A DNA stretch of 64,000 nucleotides from Sphingomonas hengshuiensis (GCA_003240755.1 QFNF01000009.1:19211-83210); one strand, 5' to 3'. Counted from the stretch's first letter, positions 7,118 through 15,842 are shown. Notes: generated by a model not told the origin, from the letters alone. Numbers and translations are program-made.

Positions 7118-9880
7118 ATGGCTACCACGGCCCGCCTCGACCTTTCCATCTGGCGCAGCGATGAGGCGTATGATTTCGTCCTGCGCATCATCGGCCCCGA
7201 TCTGCGCAACGCCGACCTGCGCGCGGAAATTAGGCCGGAACACGATACGTCCGGCCTCGCACTGATCGATCTGGCAAAGGTCACCGATCCTGCGGAACAA
7301 GGGCTGTACGTCGCTGCAGTCCGTGAATCCGCTGGCACCTGGCAAACCGAGATTCGTATCGGGATCGGCAAGGCCGCACGCCAGGCACTGCCCGATGCGG
7401 GCGAGAGCGGTACGCCGGATGCCCTGCGCTGGATATTGGCGATCGATGGCATGACCCGGTTGGAGGGGCGCGTGTTCGTACTGGCGCATGCTCTGAACAG
7501 CGATGCCGCCCCCGCGGATCGCGCCCAAAGCTACGCCTATACCCATAATTCGGCCGATCCGGCATCGTCCGGTGTGACACTGACGATCGGTCAGGAAAGC
7601 CGTGCAACCGTGATATTCGACGGCGGAGACCTTCTGGGCGACCTGGTCGAACGCGCGACGACGGCTGCCGATGATGTCCGCACGCGCCTTGCGACCGAGG
7701 ACCGCGCCGCGCTGTTCGGCGTTACCGACCCCCTGTTGGCGCTCGAATTCGGCGCGCGCGGTATCGAGATGGATTTCGTCACCGGATATTTCCGTGACGG
7801 CCATGACAAGAACGCCACGATCGCGGGCCTGAACGCCGTACCATTCACCCGCGACAGCACCGCTACCTTCCAGATCGACGATCGGGTCGTCCGAAACTTC
7901 GATACCGGCACTCCACGCCTGCTCCCCGGGCAGGGGTTGGTCGTGGAGCCGCCGGCGACGAATCTGGTGCGTTACTCCGCCGAATTTGGAAATGCGGTAT
8001 GGGACAGGATAGCCACCGGCACTGGCGTGCTGCCCGTGGTGCAATCGAACGTCGCGACTGCACCGGACGGATCAATGACAGCCGACCGCATTTCGCTCGG
8101 CCTCGGCACTGGCTCGACACTCTCGGACCGTTCGCAGCTTCAGCAGGATGTGCAGACCGTCCCCGGGCAGGCATTTTGGGGGTCGCTGTTCGTCAAGGGC
8201 GAGGTCGGCGAGAAAATCCTGCTGCGTCATGTCGGCGGTAGCGGCTACATGGTCCATGCGTTCAACGGCGAATGGCAGCGGATCGGTCGGCGTGAGACGG
8301 CACTCGGTGCCACGGCGCAGGTCGAAATTGCCCTGCGCGGCGGTGCCGGATCGTCGGCTGCGACGACGTTTCTGGCATGGGGCGCGCAACTGGAACGCGG
8401 GACCGTTCCGACCAGCTATGTTCCCACCGCTGCGACCACCGCCACCCGCCAGCAGGATACGCTGCTGTTGACTGGTCTTGCTCTGGGCGAGATGACGATC
8501 GTGATCGACGTCGCGCTCATCGGCGGCGGTACCGGCACCATGCCAGGGCGCCGTGTCGCGTTCACGGCGTTCGCCGATACCGGCGCGATCGAGAATGTAA
8601 CGGTCGTCAACGATGACATCGGCGGCATCGGTGCCGTTATTCAATCCGGTGGCGACATCCGTGGTGTCACGCGACTGGATCAGGTGATGGGCGAAGGCGA
8701 GACCCAGCGTATTGCGTTGCGCCTGTCACCGGATGACACGCGCCTGATGCGTAATGGCGTGCCGGGGCTTTGGCTGTGGGACGTGCGGACACCTGCGGTA
8801 CTCACGCGGATCATGGTCGGCGGATCACCGCTCAGCACGCTCGCGCGGCTCGGCGGCATCGTGAAGCGGATCGTCGTCCTGCCCTTCGCGCTACCGGATT
8901 CCGCCTTGTCCGTACTGACCGGCGGTCCTCCTTATCCTGCCGGTGAGATCACCTGGCAGCGGATCATCAAACACGCCGCCTTTTCCGACCGCGACAGCGC
9001 ACGCACGTTCAGCCTCGGCGGCAAACAGTACATCGCTAATGGCTACCGCATCAACGGCGTGTACCCGAAGGACATCTGGAGCAGCGACGACGGCATCAAC
9101 TACTCACTGGTCAACGCAAACCCCGGCTATGAAGTCTATAGCCACATGGCCGTTCTAGGGACGACGATCTATGCGTTTCGTACCAAGATGTATGAATCGG
9201 ACGATGGCGGTCTGACCTGGACCGAGATTCTCGGCACCCTCCCTTGGGGCATCCTGTCGGGCGATGCGCCGGTCATCGTACATCGCGGCAAGCTGCTGGC
9301 GTTCCACAGCACCGGGAATGTCCCAGTCGAGGCGAATGAGGGGGTGTGGGAATATGATCCCACAGCCAACAGCTGGAACCGGATTTATGTGGCAGAGTGG
9401 GGTTCGCGCGACATTCCGGCAGTCGCGGAGTTCAAGGGCGACCTGTATATATACGGAGGGCAGCGCAAGGTTTCCAATGTCCCGCCGGAAAACAACTACC
9501 CGGGCCTAACGACGCTTGGCGACATGTGGAAGTCGACCGATGGCGGGGTGTCGTGGGAGCAGGTTTCGGCGGCCCTACCGATGCTGCCCCGACCCTGGCC
9601 AGTGATGATCGAGCACGATGGCCGGTTCTACTTAATGGGCGGGTTCAACCCCCGCAGCATGGCGCCACGCAACTTCAACGATACGTGGGTCAGCGATGAC
9701 GGCGTGGCCTGGACGTTGCTTCCGGCGGCGCAGCCATATCTCTCCCGGCATGCAGCGACGGGGTACGTGTTCAACGGCGAGCTTTACATGGTGGCGGGCA
9801 ATGCCAATTCCGAAGCACTGCCGCTCGAGACGCTAAACGACATTTGGCACTTTCGGAAACTTCAGGTCGCACAATCGTGA
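7118..9880 (+). CDS. Tail-fibre-like protein with carbohydrate-binding-type domain and Kelch/BNR propeller
   Basis: A 920-residue protein without signal peptide or membrane helix. The start is fixed by GGAGA 7 nt upstream; an earlier in-frame start lacks a ribosome site. The N-terminal 230 residues (MATTARLDLSIWRSDEAYDF onward) resemble baseplate/tail-fibre attachment regions. About 310–500 is a beta-sandwich module typical of phage head-spike and tail-fibre proteins (PPATNLVRYSAEFGNAVWDR, GAQLERGTVPTSYVPTAATT). From about 620 to the end run repeats with SSDDGINY, ESDDGGLTW, KSTDGGVSW, VSDDGVAW and Kelch-like LYIYGG, FYLMGG, LYMVAG, forming a probable six-bladed propeller. No phage structural or lysis genes adjoin it; it faces away from the polysaccharide operon. 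A polysaccharide-binding or degrading role is inference only. Confidence 0.8.
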   Translation: MATTARLDLSIWRSDEAYDFVLRIIGPDLRNADLRAEIRPEHDTSGLALIDLAKVTDPAEQGLYVAAVRESAGTWQTEIRIGIGKAARQALPDAGESGTPDALRWILAIDGMTRLEGRVFVLAHALNSDAAPADRAQSYAYTHNSADPASSGVTLTIGQESRATVIFDGGDLLGDLVERATTAADDVRTRLATEDRAALFGVTDPLLALEFGARGIEMDFVTGYFRDGHDKNATIAGLNAVPFTRDSTATFQIDDRVVRNFDTGTPRLLPGQGLVVEPPATNLVRYSAEFGNAVWDRIATGTGVLPVVQSNVATAPDGSMTADRISLGLGTGSTLSDRSQLQQDVQTVPGQAFWGSLFVKGEVGEKILLRHVGGSGYMVHAFNGEWQRIGRRETALGATAQVEIALRGGAGSSAATTFLAWGAQLERGTVPTSYVPTAATTATRQQDTLLLTGLALGEMTIVIDVALIGGGTGTMPGRRVAFTAFADTGAIENVTVVNDDIGGIGAVIQSGGDIRGVTRLDQVMGEGETQRIALRLSPDDTRLMRNGVPGLWLWDVRTPAVLTRIMVGGSPLSTLARLGGIVKRIVVLPFALPDSALSVLTGGPPYPAGEITWQRIIKHAAFSDRDSARTFSLGGKQYIANGYRINGVYPKDIWSSDDGINYSLVNANPGYEVYSHMAVLGTTIYAFRTKMYESDDGGLTWTEILGTLPWGILSGDAPVIVHRGKLLAFHSTGNVPVEANEGVWEYDPTANSWNRIYVAEWGSRDIPAVAEFKGDLYIYGGQRKVSNVPPENNYPGLTTLGDMWKSTDGGVSWEQVSAALPMLPRPWPVMIEHDGRFYLMGGFNPRSMAPRNFNDTWVSDDGVAWTLLPAAQPYLSRHAATGYVFNGELYMVAGNANSEALPLETLNDIWHFRKLQVAQS

Positions 9881-10182
9881 GGTATCAGGGGCGACCTCAT
9901 GACAACCAGATGACCGCCACCGGCGAGGGTGATAGCGGCGTCTGGCATCACAAACGCAGCGGTGAACCCGATACTGCTGATGGATAGCCGATCCGAAAAG
10001 CCGTCCCGACACGTCGACGCACGTCGGTCGGCAGCAGCCGCGCACCTTGCTCCCACGGCGGGTCGGGGAAGCGGGTACAATCCGTATTTGCACCGCCCAC
10101 TCGCAATGGTGCATTAGGCATCCGACGAAAGCCGGCCACAGGCTCCCTCCCGTGACCGGCGTCCTTCGTCAGGCCGGAGCGC
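9881..10182. other. Gene-free stretch after tail-fibre-like gene
   Basis: About 300 bp between the stop of the tail-fibre-like gene and the stop of the convergent Gly-rich gene. Short minus-strand frames exist (for example 9862–10080 and 9948–10139) but have no ribosome site, no recognisable domain and switch frame, so no gene is called. No clear terminator hairpin with U-run was found. Confidence 0.6.
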
Positions 10183-11124
10183 TTACTCCGCCTGGTCCTT
10201 CGCCGCGCGCTTTACCTGGCCTTCGCCCATCGCCGACACCAGCACGTCGCCCTGGACGCTGAAGTTGTCGGCGGGGAGGGTTGCGACGCGCTTGCCGACC
10301 GCCATCGTTACCGATTCCACCCGGCCGCCGGCGCCCCGGCGGATCGACTGGACGCGGCCGATCACTTCGCCCTTGGCGTCGCGGACGGTGCTGCCGGGGT
10401 CGAGCGCGGGGAGACTGGCGCCGCTGCCCATCAGCGACAGGGCGCCTTCGCCCGATCCGCTGCCCGAGGCCGATCCGTTGCCGATCGCGCCGTTCGCCGC
10501 GCCCGAGCCGCTGCCCGATGCCGCACTGGTCAGGTCGCCAGCGCTGTCGCGGACCGACCCGACCGCGCCCTGGGCGCGATCACGGGCATTGCCGACGGCT
10601 CCCTGCGCCCGGTCGCGGACATTGCCGACTGCGCCGGCCGCGCGGTCGCGGGTGGTGGTGACGCCGTCACGGACCCGGTCGCGGGCCGCACCGGCAGTGT
10701 CGCGAACCGCATCGGTGCCGATCAGCTGCGCATCGACGCTGCCATTGGCGTTGCCCGACCCGCTGCCCGATCCACCGAGCGTACCGCCCAGCGCCTGTGC
10801 GGTGCCGTCGAGTCCGTCGTCACCCCGGGCCGAGCCGCCGCCGCGCACCCGACCGCTGCGGTGGTCGACCTGGCGTTCGGTGGTCACCTCACCGCCGCCG
10901 CGACGCGCGGTGCGGACGGTGGTGTCGGCACGGTCGCGGACCCGCTCGAGGGTCGGGCTGAGGCCGCGGTCGAAGGTGCCGCCGACCGTACCGCCCACGC
11001 CACCGCTGAGGCTGCCGTCCAGCCCACCGGTCAGCCCGCCACCGCCGCCACCCAACAGCTGCGCCGAGGCGGGGCTGGCAATCGCGGCTGCAAGGGCCGC
11101 ACCCATCAGGAACATGGTCTTCAT
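10183..11124 (-). CDS. Secreted Gly-rich protein with 11-residue amphipathic repeats and PRC-like C-terminus
   Basis: A 313-residue exported protein of unknown function. Residues 1–22 are a Sec signal peptide (cleavage after SPASAQ). Residues 24–50 are almost pure Gly with Leu, Thr and Ser. Residues 139–198 contain five to six 11-residue units of the type RDRAQGAVGNA, charged and amphipathic like LEA or apolipoprotein repeats. The last 70 residues (STVRDAKGEVIGRVQSIRRG, VGKRVATLPADNFSVQGD) look like a PRC-barrel-type small beta domain. A strong Shine-Dalgarno AGGAGA sits 7 nt before the ATG. It stands alone. Stress protection or envelope association would fit the repeats but is inference. Confidence 0.82.
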   Translation of the reverse strand: MKTMFLMGAALAAAIASPASAQLLGGGGGGLTGGLDGSLSGGVGGTVGGTFDRGLSPTLERVRDRADTTVRTARRGGGEVTTERQVDHRSGRVRGGGSARGDDGLDGTAQALGGTLGGSGSGSGNANGSVDAQLIGTDAVRDTAGAARDRVRDGVTTTRDRAAGAVGNVRDRAQGAVGNARDRAQGAVGSVRDSAGDLTSAASGSGSGAANGAIGNGSASGSGSGEGALSLMGSGASLPALDPGSTVRDAKGEVIGRVQSIRRGAGGRVESVTMAVGKRVATLPADNFSVQGDVLVSAMGEGQVKRAAKDQAE

Positions 11125-11493
11125 GGCTGTTCTCCTCTGTTCGTGCGCCGCGAGAGGCGCTTCGTGAAGGAGAACGGGTGCCGTTTTCGATTTAATCCCG
11201 GCGGGTGCGATTTTTTTCCAGGAAGGTTTCCGGCAGGTCGGGACCGGTGGCCCGGATGTGATCGTCGAACCGGCTGCATGCCAATCCGCAGCCGCGTATA
11301 TCGCGCTGCCGTGCCGGGTGAAGGGGGCGAGGCCGGGAACCGACGCAGCGCCGGTCGGGAGCCTGCGACATCAGAGCGGATCGACATGCACCGCCCTGGA
11401 GACATCGACGGAGCAAAAGGTGCTATCGACGTCGTTTGCGGCGCGGTGGACCCCGGAACAGGTCCGGGGTGACGATGTGGCAGGCGACACCCC
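11125..11493. other. Upstream region of the Gly-rich gene and tail region of the frameshifted gene
   Basis: About 370 bp without a gene. It should hold the promoter of the minus-strand Gly-rich gene; T-rich tracts occur at 11190–11220. Near its high-coordinate end, at 11446–11473, is a REP-type palindrome, listed separately. Confidence 0.55.
11446..11473. repeat. REP-type palindrome (ACCCCGG…CCGGGGT)
   Basis: Arms ACCCCGG (11450–11456) and CCGGGGT (11464–11470) surround AACAGGT. In translation such units give the recurrent TPDLFRG string, a familiar sphingomonad repeat. It lies just beyond the end of the frameshifted gene at 11494 and could act as a transcript end. Confidence 0.7.
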
Positions 11494-12203
11494 CTACCGC
11501 GCCGCCGTCACCGCCGACGCCCCGCGCACCTTCTTCGCGACATATTCCGCGAACCCCTTGGCATAGGCGTCGCGCAGATCGGCCCTGGCCGCGTCGGCCT
11601 GGTCGGGCGTTTTCGCGGGGAACACCGTCAGCGGGTTCTTCACCTGTCCAGGGAGCTGCGCGGCTTCGCCCCGCCGTCACGGCCAAAGTCGCGAAAGGTC
11701 CATTTGGCGAACAGGTTGGTGCCCCACATCGGCTTCCTGGCATAGAGCAGGTCGCCGCCGACCAGTTCGGCATAGCAGGGCGTGGTGGCTCCGCTCAGCC
11801 GCTCGCCCTTGCGCAGTTTCGCGTCCATCATGTGCAGCGCTGCCTTGACCGCCGGATCGCCCTTTGCCGCCGCGTCCGACGGCACCGCCGGTTCGACGAC
11901 GATCGTATAGCCGGTCAGGCCGAGTGCGCCCGCGACATCCGCGCCGCGCAGCGCATCGACCTGCGCATCGGGCGGAAGATAGTCGTGCATCAGGTCCGTC
12001 ACCGTCGCGACCTTGTCCTTGGTCGCCAGATGGTTGAGCAACCCGCCCAGCGCCCCGCCCATCAGTGCGAAGCCGCCCACCTGCACCCCGGTATAATTTT
12101 CGGTCGGCCAGATATGCAGTTCGCAGGTCGCGGCCTGCGCCTGCGCCTGCGCCTGCGCGGTGCCCGACGCGATCAAGGCCAGCGCGCCCATCCAGAACTT
12201 CAT
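11494..12203 (-). pseudogene. Secreted protein of unknown function, frameshifted near its C-terminus
   Basis: The start MKFWMGALALIASGTAQAQA is favoured because GGGGGA lies 7–8 nt before it; a second ATG six bases upstream is too close to that site. A Sec signal peptide is followed by a mature part with Cys (AATCELHIWPTENYTG), a Gly-rich hydrophobic segment (GGFALMGGALGGLLNHLA) and FAKWTFRDFG. In the annotated frame the protein then runs into GGAKPRSSLDR and stops at 11640. One base away, the frame continues as GEAAQLPGQVKNPLTVFPAK and on to VAKKVRGASAVTAAR, stopping at 11494. This second part has normal codon use and protein character, so a one-base change in the short G-run near 11675 split the gene, or the base call is wrong there. 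Function unknown. Confidence 0.7.
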
Positions 12204-12298
12204 AGTCATTCCCCCGTTTCCTCACCGAAACGTATACTGTTCCCAACGAAGCAAACGAAGAGGCGGTCGGGCAAACTGCCTCCGAAACCGATCTTTCC

Positions 12299-13684
12299 CT
12301 ACCGCGCCGCCGTCCGACACGCCCCGCACAGCACGCCGCGCCCGGTGCGCGCCCCCGCCCCCTTCGCCTCGCGGTCGAGCACCTTGAGCGCCGCCGCCGC
12401 ATCGCCGCTCCACGCCGCCGACAGCCGCGCGGCGACCAGCGCCGCGGCGAACGACGTGCCGCGCACGCTCCGCGCCTGTCCGGCGGCGTTCAGCGCCAGC
12501 ATGTCGGCCCCCGGCGCGGCATAGTCGAGGTGGCGGGCGCGCCCCGCCTCGACCAGCACCCGCCCGCGCGCGTCGACCCCGGTGACGGCGATCGCCTGTG
12601 GATAGCTGGCGGGATAGGCCGGCGGCGCGGCGGGGCCTTCATTGCCGACCGCCGCGACCACCATGGTCCCTCGCGCCCGCGCCGCCGCGACGAAGCGGCC
12701 GAGCAGCGCATTGTCCGGCCCGGCGAGGCTCATCACCACCACCGGCACCTTGCCCTGCACCATCCATGCGAGGGCGCGGGCGAGCGCGCTGGCGCTGCCG
12801 CCCGCCGGATCGCTGCCATAGACATCGGCGACGTGCAGCGCCGCGCCCGGCGCACTGGCCCTGATCCCGCCGCCGGTCAGCAGCGACGCGATCGCCATGC
12901 CGTGATCGCTGGCGCGCGGTGCGCCACTGGCAAAGCCCTGTTGCGCGGCAAGGCCCGGCGTTCCCGCCGCGACGCCGCCGTCGATGATGCCGATCCGCCT
13001 GGGTGCGGCGCCGGGGGCCAGTCCTACCCCGCCCCCTAACCGTACCCCGGCGAAGGCCGGGGTACAGCTGGGAAGGCTTTCCGATAGATTGCCGCCGCCC
13101 CCCAACTGGCCCCCGGCCTCCGCCGGGGTAAGGGTGGAGTAGGAGACCGTCCGGGCCATCGACAGAGTTTTGTCGAGCGTGGCGACCGGCGCCCCACTCG
13201 CGCTATACAACGGGTCGAGCGTCACCCGGTCCCCCCCGACGATCCGGCCGAGCCGCCGCGTCGCCTCCACCGCCGACAGCCCGGCGGGCGCGCGCAACCG
13301 GGCGAAACCGATGCCCAGATCCTCATACCGCTCGCTCTCGATCACCGAAAAGCCGGCACGCTGCACCAATTCCAGCACCGCCGGATCGGGATCGGCCAGC
13401 GTCACCTCCCCCGCGCGCACCGGATTGTCGTCGCGGTCCAGCTCGATCCGGTCGGGAAAGCGCCGCGCGAGGTCGTGGGCACGCTCGACCGATTGCCGCA
13501 CCAGCTGCCACGCGTCCGCCGACGCGGCATCGAGCGGCAGCGCCCCGCGGATGCCGCCCACCGCCTCTCCGACCCGGTTGGGCAGCTGCGGCAGCTGCGG
13601 GACCGGTGGCAGCAACTGCGCCGACGCCGCCGTCGGCAGGACCAGCGCCAGCGCCACGCATCGCAGGAATGTCGATCCCTTCAT
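12299..13684 (-). CDS. Secreted S8 (subtilisin-like) serine peptidase with a REP-encoded insert
   Basis: A 461-residue exported endopeptidase. Signal peptide residues 1–22 (ends TAASAQ); residues about 25–180 form a propeptide-like region. The catalytic triad is visible as Asp235 (IGIIDGG), His261 (ASDHGMAIASLL) and Ser411 (VRGTSFAAALVAA), with oxyanion Asn348 (AAVGNEGPAAP). Between pro-region and catalytic domain, residues about 184–215 (TLTPAEAGGQ and CTPAFAGVRLGG) are the translation of two inverted REP repeats, in frame and without stops. The divergent neighbours are an ECF sigma factor and its anti-sigma factor, an arrangement that suggests envelope-stress or regulated-proteolysis control, though no direct proof is visible. 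The start follows a weak GAGGT. Confidence 0.92.
   Translation of the reverse strand: MKGSTFLRCVALALVLPTAASAQLLPPVPQLPQLPNRVGEAVGGIRGALPLDAASADAWQLVRQSVERAHDLARRFPDRIELDRDDNPVRAGEVTLADPDPAVLELVQRAGFSVIESERYEDLGIGFARLRAPAGLSAVEATRRLGRIVGGDRVTLDPLYSASGAPVATLDKTLSMARTVSYSTLTPAEAGGQLGGGGNLSESLPSCTPAFAGVRLGGGVGLAPGAAPRRIGIIDGGVAAGTPGLAAQQGFASGAPRASDHGMAIASLLTGGGIRASAPGAALHVADVYGSDPAGGSASALARALAWMVQGKVPVVVMSLAGPDNALLGRFVAAARARGTMVVAAVGNEGPAAPPAYPASYPQAIAVTGVDARGRVLVEAGRARHLDYAAPGADMLALNAAGQARSVRGTSFAAALVAARLSAAWSGDAAAALKVLDREAKGAGARTGRGVLCGACRTAAR
13042..13134. repeat. Inverted REP pair inside the S8 peptidase gene
   Basis: Two copies of a palindrome built on CCCCGGC…GCCGGGG, one at 13042–13065 and the other, in opposite orientation, at 13111–13134. 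Aligned in the same direction they differ at only a few positions, including the flank (ACAGCTGGG against GCCAGTTGGG). The same family occurs between genes at 35337 and, with variant cores, at 15308, 18413 and 31776. Confidence 0.85.
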
Positions 13685-14066
13685 CGCACCTCACCCGTCA
13701 TGTCCGCCCCCACCGTCCCGTCGCCTCGGCGAAGGCTGGGGCAGCGGCGCTTGTCCCACACCGCGCCAAGGATATCACGGCCTTCGCCTGAACGACGACC
13801 GGAACGAACCGGATACCCATCAACGCGTAGGCCGAAATAGCGGATGGCGGAAAGAGGGATCGGTTCGCGCGAAGGGCGCGAAGGTGTCGGGCTTCCGGCA
13901 GCGACATCCTGCCATCGCAGGGCTGGTAGGAAGGGGCCGCGCTGGCGGCAAGCATACCCCTCCGCGTCCTTTGCGCCTTCGCGTGAAACCATCACTTCCT
14001 TCCCTTTCCGGACGCCGCGCGAAAACCGTATCCGATCGCCTCTAGGATTTTGTCCCGTCATGCCGG
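13685..14066. other. Divergent intergenic region with an inverted pair of short repeats
   Basis: About 380 bp between the divergent S8 peptidase and ECF sigma genes. It contains a REP-like stretch near 13726–13750 (CCTCGGCGAAGGCTGGGG). It also has a second repeat family as an inverted pair: 13863–13884 (TTCGCGCGAAGGGCGCGAAG) and 13961–13989 (complement resembling TTCACGCGAAGGCGC). No gene with a ribosome site is seen. Promoters of both flanking genes should lie near its ends. Confidence 0.6.
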
Positions 14067-14600
14067 ATGAAACGGGCGAGGCCATCCGTTTCATCCCCGA
14101 AGCCCGAAAGGACGCCGTTGCGCTTCGACGACGAATTGCTGACGCATCTGCCCCGGTTGCGGCGTGTTGCCCAAGCGCTCGCCCGCAACCCGGCCGATGC
14201 CGACGATCTGTTGCAGGCGGCGGTCGAGCGCGCGCTGACAAGGGCCGACCAGTGGCAACCGGGCACCAGGCTGGATGCATGGGCGATCCGCATCCTGCGC
14301 AACCTGTGGATCGACACGGTCCGGGCACAGAGCCGGCGGCGCGAAACCTTCGTGTCGCCGGAGGAAGGCGACGGCGTCGGGCGGCATGGGGAACAGGAAG
14401 TGGCGGTGGAAATGCACAATATCGGCCGGGCGATGGGCACGCTGCCCCCCGAACAGCGCGAGGTGATCGCGCTGGTGATGGTGGAGGGCTTTGCGTATCG
14501 CGAAGCCGCCGACATCCTCGACATCCCGATCGGCACGCTCACCTCGCGCCTCGTGCGCGGGCGCGAGGCGTTGCTGGCGGCACTGGGAGAAGCGGCATGA
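14067..14600 (+). CDS. ECF-type RNA polymerase sigma factor
   Basis: Group 4 sigma-70 factor directing polymerase to a small regulon; 177 residues, normal for the class. Region 2 is visible as HLPRLRRVAQALARNPADAD, DLLQAAVERAL and LDAWAIRILRNLWIDTVRAQ. Region 4 is LPPEQREVIALVMVEGFAYR followed by the helix-turn-helix EAADILDIPIGTLTSRLVRG. Its stop overlaps the start of the anti-sigma gene (ATGA at 14597–14600), so the two are coupled. The target regulon is unknown; the neighbouring S8 peptidase is a candidate. Confidence 0.93.
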   Translation: MKRARPSVSSPKPERTPLRFDDELLTHLPRLRRVAQALARNPADADDLLQAAVERALTRADQWQPGTRLDAWAIRILRNLWIDTVRAQSRRRETFVSPEEGDGVGRHGEQEVAVEMHNIGRAMGTLPPEQREVIALVMVEGFAYREAADILDIPIGTLTSRLVRGREALLAALGEAA

Positions 14601-15286
14601 CGATCGATCCCGAAACGCTCGCCGCTTATGCCGATGGCGAACTCGACCCGCTGAGCGCCAAGCGCGTCGAACGCGCGATCGCCGACGATCCGGCGCTGGC
14701 GGCCGAGGTCGAGCGCCACCGGGCGCTGACCGCCCGGCTGCGCGGCAGTTTCGCGGGCCTCGACGCGCAACCGATGCCGGCGGGGGTTGCGGCGCTGTTC
14801 GCGCGGGACAATGTCGTCGCCTTCCCGGCCGCCAAACCTGCCCCCAAGCCGCAGCGCTGGTGGGGTGCGATCGCCGCCAGCCTCGTCGCCGGGCTGTTGC
14901 TGGGACAGATGGTGCCGCGGTCGGGCAGCGATCTGGGGTTCGAAGGCGGCACCGCGGTCGCACAAGGGAAGCTCGCCCGCGCGCTCGACACGCAATTGGC
15001 TTCGACGCAGGGGGCACAGGCATCGGTGAAGATCGGCATCACCTTCCGCGACCGCGCCGGCGCGCTGTGCCGGACGTTCGAGACCGGCACCACCGGCGGC
15101 ATCGCCTGCGCGGGCGACAAGGGCCCGTGGCGGGTACAGGCGCTGCAGGGCGGCGCCGAGGCGACGACCACCGCCTATGCCCAGGCCGGATCGCCGATGG
15201 CGGCGGTGCTGGCACAGGCGCAGGCGATGGCGGCGGGCGATCCGCTGGATGCGGCGGGCGAGGCGGCGGCGCTCAAGGGGCGCTGA
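14597..15286 (+). CDS. Membrane-anchored anti-sigma factor
   Basis: A 229-residue partner that should hold the preceding ECF sigma factor at the membrane. The N-terminal 90 residues have the usual anti-sigma look (ETLAAYADGELDPLSAKRVE, IADDPALAAEVERHRALTAR) but lack the HxxxCxxC zinc motif. A single transmembrane helix follows at about 94–112 (WWGAIAASLVAGLLLGQMV), then a periplasmic domain with two cysteines (RAGALCRTFETG, GGIACAGDKGPW) that could form a disulfide. It starts four bases inside the sigma gene. A signal sensed by the periplasmic domain is likely but cannot be named. Confidence 0.88.
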   Translation: MTIDPETLAAYADGELDPLSAKRVERAIADDPALAAEVERHRALTARLRGSFAGLDAQPMPAGVAALFARDNVVAFPAAKPAPKPQRWWGAIAASLVAGLLLGQMVPRSGSDLGFEGGTAVAQGKLARALDTQLASTQGAQASVKIGITFRDRAGALCRTFETGTTGGIACAGDKGPWRVQALQGGAEATTTAYAQAGSPMAAVLAQAQAMAAGDPLDAAGEAAALKGR

Positions 15287-15307
15287 CGCCCCGACCGTAT
15301 GCGCAAC

Positions 15308-15374
15308 GTACCCCCGCGCAGGCGGGGGCGGCAGGCGTCGCACCCGGTTACGCTGGCCCCCGCCCCCCCCCCCC
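15308..15374. repeat. REP palindrome followed by a 12-base C run
   Basis: ACCCCCGCGCAGGCGGGGG occupies about 15309–15327. A run of twelve C lies at 15363–15374 just downstream. Both sit between the anti-sigma stop and the WGR gene. The palindrome may end the sigma/anti-sigma transcript. Confidence 0.65.
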
Positions 15375-15524
15375 AAACACCCCGTTCGGTTCGAGCAGCT
15401 TCGAGCCTGTCGAGAAGCGTCCGTCAAGAACCCGCCCCTGCTGCTTCACCCACCCGCTCAAACCCGCCCCGCTGAGTCACATAATCCATGAGACACGCGC
15501 CCCCTCCGCGCGATAGTCCCACCC

Positions 15525-15842
15525 ATGAACCTCCCGTTCGCCCCCATCGAGCTGACCGCCCGCGATTCCGCTCGCGGCATCGCGCGGCGCTGGCGGGTGG
15601 TGGCGTGCCGCGACCTGTTCGGCATGCTGCTGATCGAGACGCAATGGGGCCGGATCGGCAGCGGCGGGCAGAGGCGGGTGCGCGCCTTTGCCGACGAAGC
15701 CGCCGCGCGCGCCTATGTCCGCGCGCTGCTGCGTCGCCGGGCGGGCGCGGTGCGGCGGATCGGCGTGGCCTATGCCCTGATCCCGACAGCCTCCGCCGCC
15801 CCCAAGCAAAACTACCCGCCCCCTAAATCCCTACGCACTTGA
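15525..15842 (+). CDS. Stand-alone WGR-domain protein
   Basis: A 105-residue protein made almost entirely of a WGR domain, named for its Trp-Gly-Arg core, seen here as LIETQWGRIGSGGQRRVRAF followed by the helix ADEAAARAYVRALLRRR. WGR domains occur in PARPs and in bacterial molybdate-metabolism and DNA-ligase-associated proteins and are thought to bind nucleic acid; the role of the single-domain bacterial form is not known. The C-terminal 20 residues are low-complexity. It lies 50 bp upstream of the TonB receptor but has no evident functional link. Confidence 0.8.
   Translation: MNLPFAPIELTARDSARGIARRWRVVACRDLFGMLLIETQWGRIGSGGQRRVRAFADEAAARAYVRALLRRRAGAVRRIGVAYALIPTASAAPKQNYPPPKSLRT

Noticed and set aside
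9833-10139. Small minus-strand frames downstream of the tail-fibre-like gene
   Set aside because: No ribosome site, frame switches and no recognisable fold; kept as gene-free sequence.
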